From contig JAEZCN010000101.1 of the NCBI GenBank assembly GCA_023433515.1, positions 1 through 10,225 of the forward strand: a stretch of DNA of 10,225 nucleotides. The letters are read 5' to 3'. Shown one piece after another: positions 5,770 to 10,225 of the stretch. Each line of letters opens with the position of its first letter. The stretch's first letter is position 1. Under the pieces are notes generated by a model, which was not told where the DNA came from, ran no database searches, and worked only from the letters and a program-made list of their open reading frames with translations. Origin of the DNA: Pseudomonadota bacterium (GTDB lineage Bacteria; Pseudomonadota; Gammaproteobacteria; Steroidobacterales; Steroidobacteraceae). A program made the translations under genes and the position numbers.

Positions 5770-6635
5770 GAGTGCGCATGCGGGCCGGATATTCCACCTT
5801 CGGACTCGGCGCCTTCGCGGCCCTCGCTACCCTCGCGACCCTGGGCCTGGTTGCCTGCGAAACGATTCCGCGACTGCCGGCGGACTTCAGCGAGGAACGC
5901 GCGGTGGTGGACGGTGCGGCTGCGAAGGCCGAGGTCATCCGCTACGCGAGCCCGGAGCTCGCGCGGGCGCGCGACTATCTTTCGCGCGCGGAAGCGCGCG
6001 CCGCCGGACACGGCGCGGACCCGGTCGCCGCCCACTACGCCTACCTGGCGGCACAAACCGCGCGCATCGCCGGTTTGCGCGCGCAGGAGCAGTCGGCGCG
6101 CGCGCGTATCCGCGCCAACGAACACGAACGCGAGCGGATTCTGCGCGAGACCCGTCTCGCCGACGAGCGCGACGAGCGGGGCGCCGAACTCATGGATGGA
6201 CTCGTGCGCGAACTGCGCGCCGCGCCCACGGCGCGCGGCATCGTGATCACGCTCGACGAGGTCCTGTTCGCGAAGGGCCGTGCGAAGCTGCACCCGGATG
6301 CCGCGTCGCCGCTCGACCTGATCGCGACATTCCTGCGGGAGCTCCCGGAGCGCCGCGTGCAGATCGAAGCGTTCACCGACAGCGTGGGCGCGCACTCGTA
6401 CAACCTCGAGCTCTCGCAGAGCCGCGCCGACGCGGTGGCGATGGCATTCATCGATCGCGGCATCGATGCCGCGCGCGTGCGTGCGCTCGGTTACGGCGAG
6501 TGGTTCGCGGCGCCGGAGAACGCGCCGGCGCGGAAGGGCCCGCCCGATCGGCGCGTCGAGAGCATCCTGTCCAACGACGCGGGCGTGATTCCGGTCCTGT
6601 TGCCCGTGGTCACTTCCCTTGCGGGTGCGCCATGA
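5766..6635 (+). CDS. OmpA-family peptidoglycan-binding lipoprotein with DUF4398-like N-terminus
   Basis: A 289-residue predicted lipoprotein. The signal segment (11-30) ends in lipobox LVAC with Cys31. Residues about 38-130 are helical and DUF4398-like (EERAVVDGAAAKAEVIRYASPELARARDYLSRAEARA), continuing into a charged coiled coil to about 150. An OmpA C-terminal domain follows at about 158-268: ITLDEVLFAKGRAKLHPDA, EAFTDSVGAHSYNLELSQSRADAV (Thr204-Asp205, Asn213, Arg220), LGYGE and DRRVESI. These residues are the family's diaminopimelate/peptidoglycan-binding positions, except that the usual Asn before RRVE is Asp261. The protein should tether an outer-membrane lipid anchor to the cell wall. 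ATG 5766 overlaps the previous stop; an in-frame ATG at 5778 is a weaker alternative. Its own TGA overlaps the activator's ATG (6632-6635). Confidence 0.88.
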   Translation: MRVRMRAGYSTFGLGAFAALATLATLGLVACETIPRLPADFSEERAVVDGAAAKAEVIRYASPELARARDYLSRAEARAAGHGADPVAAHYAYLAAQTARIAGLRAQEQSARARIRANEHERERILRETRLADERDERGAELMDGLVRELRAAPTARGIVITLDEVLFAKGRAKLHPDAASPLDLIATFLRELPERRVQIEAFTDSVGAHSYNLELSQSRADAVAMAFIDRGIDAARVRALGYGEWFAAPENAPARKGPPDRRVESILSNDAGVIPVLLPVVTSLAGAP

Positions 6636-7693
6636 AAAACACCGTCAGTGACCTGTATTCCGCGTCGCTGAACGCGACGCCCGACTCGAGCGCGACGAGC
6701 CGCATCGCGCCGGATCTGCGCGCCGACTGCGCGTTGCGGCTGATCGGCAACGCACCCGCGATGCACAAGGTGCGCGATCTCATCGCGCGCGTCGCGCCCA
6801 CGGAATCGACAGTACTGATCTGCGGAGAGTCCGGCTGCGGCAAGGAGCTGGTGGCCGAATCCATCCACGCGATGAGTCCGCGGGCGGACAAACCCTTCGT
6901 CGCGATCAACTGCGCGGCGATCCCGGCGACCCTGATCGAGGCGGAGTTGTTCGGTCACGAGCGCGGAAGTTTCACCGGCGCGATGCGCACGCGCGAGGGC
7001 GTCTTCGAGCGCGCGAGCGGCGGCACGTTGCTGCTCGACGAGATCACGGAGATGCCGCTCGACCTGCAGTCGCGCCTGCTGCGCGTACTCGAGACCAAGC
7101 GACTCAACCGCGTCGGCGGTTCGAACGATCTCGAGGTCGACGTGCGGGTCATCGCGTCCACCAACCGCTCACCGTCGCTCGCGTTCGCCGAAGGCCGGCT
7201 GCGCGAAGACATCTACTACCGGCTGGCCGTCGTCACCGTCCAGCTTCCTCCGTTGAGAGAGCGTGGCGACGACATCCTCGTGCTCGCGGAGTTCTTCCTC
7301 TCCGAGCTCAACCTGCGCAACGGGACGAACAAACGATTGTCGGAATCGCTGCGCAACCGCTTCATGCGCCACTCATGGCCCGGCAACGTGCGCGAGCTGC
7401 GCAATGCCGTCGAAAGAGCCTACATCCTCTGTGACGGTGAGTTGGACCTGAGCGAGCAGGAAATGCCTACGCTGCGACACGGCGGAGTCGGGTCGACGGG
7501 GGGCGAGGGCGACGTGGTTAATGTCGCCATTGGCGCGACGCTCGACGAGGTGGAGCGGACCTTCATCCTCGCGACGCTGCGTCATTTCGAAGGTGACAAG
7601 CGACGCGCGGCCGACGTGCTCGGTTGCAGTCTGAAGACTCTGTACAACAAGTTGCACGCGTACGAACGTGCCCGGCCGGCGGGCGTGAACTAG
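6632..7693 (+). CDS. Stand-alone sigma-54-dependent transcriptional activator (AAA+ and Fis HTH)
   Basis: A 353-residue bacterial enhancer-binding protein that should remodel RpoN-RNA polymerase using ATP. Visible: Walker A GESGCGKE (65-72), sigma-54 contact loop GSFTGA (112-117; the usual form is GAFTGA), Walker B GGTLLLDE (130-137), sensor I ASTN (175-178), arginine-finger region REDIYYRL (191-198), sensor II WPGNVREL (249-256), and a Fis-type helix-turn-helix GDKRRAADVLGCSLKTLYNKL (321-341). There is no receiver, GAF, PAS or V4R domain: only about 35 low-complexity residues precede the AAA+ core, as in PspF-type activators. Activity would therefore be set by expression level or a partner protein. 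It has no strong Shine-Dalgarno and overlaps the OmpA lipoprotein stop by ATGA, so it is probably translated by coupling. A good sigma-54 promoter lies before the EF-hand gene at 4723-4707, the obvious candidate target. Confidence 0.93.
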   Translation: MKNTVSDLYSASLNATPDSSATSRIAPDLRADCALRLIGNAPAMHKVRDLIARVAPTESTVLICGESGCGKELVAESIHAMSPRADKPFVAINCAAIPATLIEAELFGHERGSFTGAMRTREGVFERASGGTLLLDEITEMPLDLQSRLLRVLETKRLNRVGGSNDLEVDVRVIASTNRSPSLAFAEGRLREDIYYRLAVVTVQLPPLRERGDDILVLAEFFLSELNLRNGTNKRLSESLRNRFMRHSWPGNVRELRNAVERAYILCDGELDLSEQEMPTLRHGGVGSTGGEGDVVNVAIGATLDEVERTFILATLRHFEGDKRRAADVLGCSLKTLYNKLHAYERARPAGVN

Positions 7694-7708
7694 CAAGGAG
7701 ACAGCGAT

Positions 7709-7978
7709 ATGGGATTCATTCTGTGGTTGGTCATCGGCGGTGTCATCGGTTGGCTCGCCAGTCTCGTCATGAAGCGTGATGCCAATCAGGGCATCTTCCT
7801 GAACATCATCGTGGGTATCGTTGGCGCACTGCTCGGCGGCTGGCTCATCAGCCCGCTGGTCGGGGCGGGCACCATCAACCAGGGTGAGATAAGCGTCGGA
7901 AGCCTGTTCGTTTCCTTCCTCGGCGCAGTGGTACTGCTCGCGATCGTCAACCTGATCACACGCAAACGGGTGCGCTGA
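7709..7978 (+). CDS. GlsB/YeaQ/YmgE family small membrane protein
   Basis: An 89-residue inner-membrane protein with three hydrophobic helices (about 2-21, 28-49, 63-84) and the glycine-rich pattern of the family once named transglycosylase-associated: GGVIGWLASLVMKRD, IIVGIVGALLGGWL and a basic C-terminus RKRVR. Function is unknown; members are stress-induced in several bacteria. AAGGAGA (7695-7701) lies seven bases before the ATG, and the gene starts 15 bases after the activator stop, so it probably belongs to the same transcript. Confidence 0.92.
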   Translation: MGFILWLVIGGVIGWLASLVMKRDANQGIFLNIIVGIVGALLGGWLISPLVGAGTINQGEISVGSLFVSFLGAVVLLAIVNLITRKRVR

Positions 7979-7990
7979 GCGCGCATCCTC

Positions 7991-8052
7991 CCCGGATGTC
8001 GATGCTGCCGGTCGTCCCAAACATGTGATCGCCGACATCTTCGACATCCGGG
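7991..8052 (+). promoter_or_regulatory. 12-bp perfect inverted repeat enclosing the DUF421 start codon
   Basis: CCCGGATGTCGA (7991-8002) and TCGACATCCGGG (8041-8052) are exact reverse complements separated by 38 bases. The proposed GTG start of the DUF421 gene (8025) lies in the loop and the 3' arm is its own early coding sequence. A second copy of CGACATC (8033-8039) could pair with the same 5' arm, an alternative fold. It may control translation, be a protein-binding site, or weakly terminate the GlsB transcript (followed by TTT). Confidence 0.45.
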
Positions 8053-8555
8053 TTTCCATCGCAGAGCTGGCGCTGCGCGGCACGCTGGTCTACTGGCTGC
8101 TGTTCCTCATCTTCCGGTTCATCCTGCGGCGCGACGTCGGGGCCGTGGGCATCGCCGATATCCTCCTGCTCGTGATCATCGCGGATGCCGCGCAGAACGC
8201 GATGTCCGGCGGTTACACGACGTTCACCGAGGGCGCGATCCTCGTGCTGACGATCGTCGGGTGGAACTGGCTGCTCGACTGGCTCTCGTACCGATACGTG
8301 CTGGTGCGCCGCTTCGCAAGTCCGCGTCGCCTGATACTCGTGCACAAGGGAGCGCTGCAGAGGCGAAACCTGCGGCGCGAATTCGTCACCGTCGAAGAGC
8401 TCCAGGCGAAATTGCGCGAGCAGGGCATCGAGCGGCTCGAGGAGGTCAAGGCCGCGTACCTCGAGGGCGACGGCCAGATCAGCGTGATCCGCATGTCGGG
8501 AGACGGGGACGCGGGCGGCAAGGCGCGTAAGGGCGCCACACCCGGCGCATCCTGA
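8025..8555 (+). CDS. DUF421/YetF-family membrane protein
   Basis: A 176-residue inner-membrane protein. Three membrane helices (about 17-33, 42-59, 66-86) are followed by a cytoplasmic YetF-type domain (about 98-157) with the typical segments LILVHKGALQRRNLRREFVTVEELQAKLREQGI and VKAAYLEGDGQISVI. The N-terminal MIADIF and the AQNAM in helix 2 also fit this family. Function is unknown; some Bacillus members belong to spore or stress regulons. The start is a GTG at 8025 without a visible Shine-Dalgarno; the ATG at 8023 is immediately followed by TGA in another frame. The C-terminal 18 residues are a Gly/Lys-rich tail. The stop TGA directly abuts the opposing stop of the next gene. Confidence 0.87.
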   Translation: MIADIFDIRVSIAELALRGTLVYWLLFLIFRFILRRDVGAVGIADILLLVIIADAAQNAMSGGYTTFTEGAILVLTIVGWNWLLDWLSYRYVLVRRFASPRRLILVHKGALQRRNLRREFVTVEELQAKLREQGIERLEEVKAAYLEGDGQISVIRMSGDGDAGGKARKGATPGAS

Positions 8556-8969
8556 TCAACGTTCGTCGTCGAGTTCGAGGTTCGCGAGAACGACCGTGGC
8601 GGGTTGCGTCCGGATGAGTTCCGGGGCCAGGTCGCGGGCGATGGCCATCACGAGTGGTGGCGTGTCGCCCTGGGCGGGTTCGAGCGCGAACACGACGTCC
8701 ACATCCCGATCCACGACGAACAACCTTCCCCCGCGCACGAATGCGATCGCGCGCCCGAGTTCGTCGCTCTTGCGTTCATCGCCTTGATACACCTCGTCCA
8801 CGACCTCGATCGGCAGGTCGATCGGCGAAACGGCGGCGTCGTGGTCGACGTTGCCGCTCACGAGACGCAGCGCGAGCAGCATGGCGAGGACGGTAAGGAG
8901 TCGACTGATCCCTGAGTTCACCCAGGGAATGGTGCCGTCGATCCACGTCCCCGCGCGTTCGGACCCCAC
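8556..8969 (-). CDS. Hypothetical signal-anchored or secreted protein
   Basis: I do not recognise this protein. It has up to 137 residues with a hydrophobic segment at about 22-39 (SRLLTVLAMLLALRLVSG) and then a soluble acidic domain of about 95 residues, with short beta-like stretches (IAFVRGGRLFVVDRDVDVVFAL, TVVLANLEL). If translation begins at the in-frame GTG at 8921 rather than the GTG at 8969, the segment becomes an ordinary signal peptide. Neither start has a good Shine-Dalgarno and no in-frame ATG occurs before the hydrophobic segment. The frame closes upstream at 9006. It is divergent from the MscS gene with a 62-base gap and convergent with the DUF421 gene, stop against stop. The plus strand here also has open frames, but without family resemblance. 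Confidence 0.6.
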   Translation of the reverse strand: MGSERAGTWIDGTIPWVNSGISRLLTVLAMLLALRLVSGNVDHDAAVSPIDLPIEVVDEVYQGDERKSDELGRAIAFVRGGRLFVVDRDVDVVFALEPAQGDTPPLVMAIARDLAPELIRTQPATVVLANLELDDER

Positions 8970-9014
8970 AATTGCCCGCTGTAGGTGGGTGCCGCGTGCA
9001 GCGCCCTACGGCCG

Positions 9015-9023
9015 TGCGATAAT
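9015..9023 (+). promoter_or_regulatory. Extended -10 promoter candidate before the MscS gene
   Basis: TGCGATAAT (9015-9023) matches the extended -10 pattern TGnTATAAT with one mismatch. No -35 hexamer is apparent at the right distance. The expected start at about 9030 would leave only about two bases before the ATG at 9032, and no Shine-Dalgarno is visible there. Confidence 0.4.
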
Positions 9024-9031
9024 TTGCGCGG

Positions 9032-9892
9032 ATGGACGACGAAGCAAAGCTCGTAAAGTGGTTCAGCGCGATCGACTGGATCCAGGCCGGTACCCGCATC
9101 GCGGCCATATTGATCCTTACCGCGATCCTGATCTTCGTCTCGCGGCGACTGATCGCCGGCTTCGAGAGGATCACGGCGAAGAACGCCGACGACATCGATT
9201 CGCGCCGCCGGGCCGCCACCGTGAGCCTGGTGCTGCGCAAGACCATCACGTTCATCCTCGCGACGCTCGCGACACTCGCGATCCTGAACGCGGTCGGCAT
9301 CACGATCATGCCGTTCCTCGCGACCGCCGGTGTCGCCGGCATCGCGATCGCGTTCGGTGCGCAGACGTTGGTCAAGGATTTCCTGAAGGGCTTCTTCCTC
9401 GTGGCCGAGAACCAGATCCGGCAGGGTGACGCCGTCGAAATCGCCGGCAAGTCCGGCGTGGTCGAAAACCTCACGCTGCGCTACGTGCAGCTGCGCGATT
9501 TCCAGGGAAACGTGCACTTCGTCCCTAATGGCGAGATCGCGGTGGTCACGAATTCCAGCCGGACCTTTTCCTATGCCGTGATGGACGTGATGATCGCGCT
9601 CGATCAGGAAGTCGCGCCAGTCATCGACGCGATGCGCGAAATAGGCGTGCAGATGCGAGCGCATGCCGAGTGGGGACCGAGAATCCTGGACGAACTCGAG
9701 CTTTCGGGGATCGAGAGCTGGAACGAACGCGGCATCACGCTGCGCGCACGGTTCCGCGTGCCGGCGGTGGACCAGGGTCCGGTGCGCCGGGAGTTCCTGC
9801 TGCGCCTCAAACGCGTCTTCGACGAGCAGAAGATCCGGCATCCGCAGATGGCGGTGTCGATGACCGGCGGCCGGGCGGTGACACCCACGTGA
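9032..9892 (+). CDS. MscS-family small-conductance mechanosensitive channel
   Basis: A 286-residue inner-membrane channel that should open under membrane tension and release osmolytes after hypo-osmotic shock. Helix 1 is about 21-38, helix 2 about 68-86, and the pore helix about 93-125 (FLATAGVAGIAIAFGAQTLVKD, then FLKGFFLVAENQ), with the Ala/Gly packing pattern of the MscS TM3. The beta domain follows: IRQGDAVEIAGKSGVVENLTLRYVQLRD and the conserved HFVPNGEI (162-169), then an alpha/beta C-terminal domain ending PQMAVSM. The AIAFGAQTLVKDFLKGFFLVAENQ wording is nearer the YbiO-type subgroup than E. coli MscS itself. The ATG at 9032 is the only reasonable start, although no Shine-Dalgarno precedes it. 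It stands alone on this strand, divergent from a hypothetical gene. Confidence 0.93.
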   Translation: MDDEAKLVKWFSAIDWIQAGTRIAAILILTAILIFVSRRLIAGFERITAKNADDIDSRRRAATVSLVLRKTITFILATLATLAILNAVGITIMPFLATAGVAGIAIAFGAQTLVKDFLKGFFLVAENQIRQGDAVEIAGKSGVVENLTLRYVQLRDFQGNVHFVPNGEIAVVTNSSRTFSYAVMDVMIALDQEVAPVIDAMREIGVQMRAHAEWGPRILDELELSGIESWNERGITLRARFRVPAVDQGPVRREFLLRLKRVFDEQKIRHPQMAVSMTGGRAVTPT

Positions 9893-9906
9893 TGCGTGTG
9901 GGAAAT

Positions 9907-9926
9907 GCGGGCGGTGCGCCGCCCGC
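9907..9926. terminator. Bidirectional GC hairpin between convergent genes
   Basis: GCGGGCGG (9907-9914), loop TGCG, CCGCCCGC (9919-9926) is a perfect 8-bp stem. It lies 14 bases after the MscS stop and 17 bases beyond the stop of the opposing small gene. There is no U-run on either side, so the terminator call is by position and stem strength. Confidence 0.6.
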
Positions 9927-9943
9927 GCGTTCGTAATCGGGTA

Positions 9944-10159
9944 CTAGTTGGTCAGCGCGCTCGGCGTTGCCGGGCCCGAACGGCTCGCGCCGCCCTCGCT
10001 CTCCCAGCGATCCTTTTCGAGGCGTTCGTCCAGTCGGCGGCGAATTTCCTCGTCGCGGCGCTGAGCGCGAGATGCCGCAAAACTGGCCGCGAGAATGGCG
10101 AGGCCAGTCATCCCGAGGAGCTTGAAGATCCGGATCGTCGTCATGTTCCCTCCGCGCAT
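9944..10159 (-). CDS. Small single-span membrane protein, function unknown
   Basis: I do not recognise a family. It has 71 residues: a short basic N-terminus, one hydrophobic helix (about 13-31, KLLGMTGLAILAASFAAS), a highly charged Arg/Glu/Asp helix (about 34-54, RRDEEIRRRLDERLEKDRW) and a low-complexity tail. This suggests a membrane-anchored cytoplasmic coiled coil. Two starts are each preceded by a Shine-Dalgarno: ATG 10159 with AGGAGA at six-base spacing, and ATG 10144 (MTTIRIF) with GGAGGG at three-base spacing. The first has the better spacing and is used here. The gene is convergent with the MscS channel. Confidence 0.65.
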   Translation of the reverse strand: MRGGNMTTIRIFKLLGMTGLAILAASFAASRAQRRDEEIRRRLDERLEKDRWESEGGASRSGPATPSALTN

Positions 10160-10181
10160 CGTTGTTCTCCTGAAAGGCCGT

Positions 10182-10224
10182 GGGGGGGCGGGCCGGCGCC
10201 CGGCGGGCGGGTTAGCCGCCCCCC
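10182..10224. repeat. GC-rich inverted repeat with clustered G-runs
   Basis: GGGGGGCGG (10183-10191) pairs perfectly with CCGCCCCCC (10216-10224), with an inner GCCGG/CCGGC hairpin (10192-10196/10200-10204). The plus strand also has a G7 run and three G3 runs. It lies just upstream of the small membrane protein gene at the window edge and may be the terminator of the next minus-strand gene or a leader structure. Confidence 0.35.
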
Positions 10225-10225
10225 G

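Noticed and set aside
5208..6395. Long minus-strand open frame (395 codons) opposite the lipoprotein genes
   Set aside because: No recognisable domain and biased composition. The plus strand here carries lipoboxes and an OmpA domain in well-spaced frames.
8981..9009. GTAGG/CCTAC inverted repeat between the hypothetical gene and MscS
   Set aside because: The 5-bp stem with a 19-base loop and mismatches is too weak to call.

Overview
The window is a GC-rich (by eye about 65%), gene-dense stretch of a bacterial chromosome. Sequence style and gene content (XylE-like sugar porter, CsbD, DUF4398/OmpA lipoproteins, GlsB/YeaQ/YmgE, DUF421, MscS) suggest a proteobacterium, probably a gammaproteobacterium of the Xanthomonadales/Nevskiales/Steroidobacter kind. 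That placement is inference. I see no tRNA, rRNA, CRISPR array, transposase or phage gene.

Layout. (1) Positions 1-256 are non-coding and rich in nested inverted repeats, including two mutually exclusive hairpins just before the ribosome binding site of the first gene. This looks like a structured leader RNA of a class I do not recognise. (2) Positions 257-3650 hold a two-gene operon: a membrane histidine kinase without a receiver domain, then a XylE-type sugar porter in which the usual proton-coupling Asp is Cys. (3) Around 3607-3695 a REP-like palindromic element sits at the convergent junction with a DUF6624 gene (minus strand, 3694-4272). (4) A small secreted protein with two EF-hands (minus, 4397-4666) has a near-consensus sigma-54 promoter at 4723-4707. 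(5) From 5093 a co-directional cluster runs to 8555: CsbD-like protein, DUF4398-type lipoprotein, OmpA-domain lipoprotein, stand-alone sigma-54 activator, GlsB/YeaQ/YmgE protein and DUF421/YetF protein. The first four are chained by 1-4 nt stop/start overlaps. (6) A minus-strand hypothetical protein (8556-8969) abuts the DUF421 stop. Divergent from it is an MscS-family channel (9032-9892), then a GC hairpin and a convergent small membrane protein (9944-10159, minus).

How the parts may work together. The central block reads as an envelope/osmotic stress module. It holds peptidoglycan-binding and coiled-coil lipoproteins, stress-type small proteins, a mechanosensitive channel nearby, and its own sigma-54 activator lacking a sensory domain. 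The divergent EF-hand gene carries the only convincing sigma-54 promoter I found in the intergenic regions I scanned. The shared 426-bp intergenic region holds repeated GTCGGAC motifs that could be activator sites. The testable model is that the activator, co-translated with two lipoproteins, drives the Ca2+-binding periplasmic protein.
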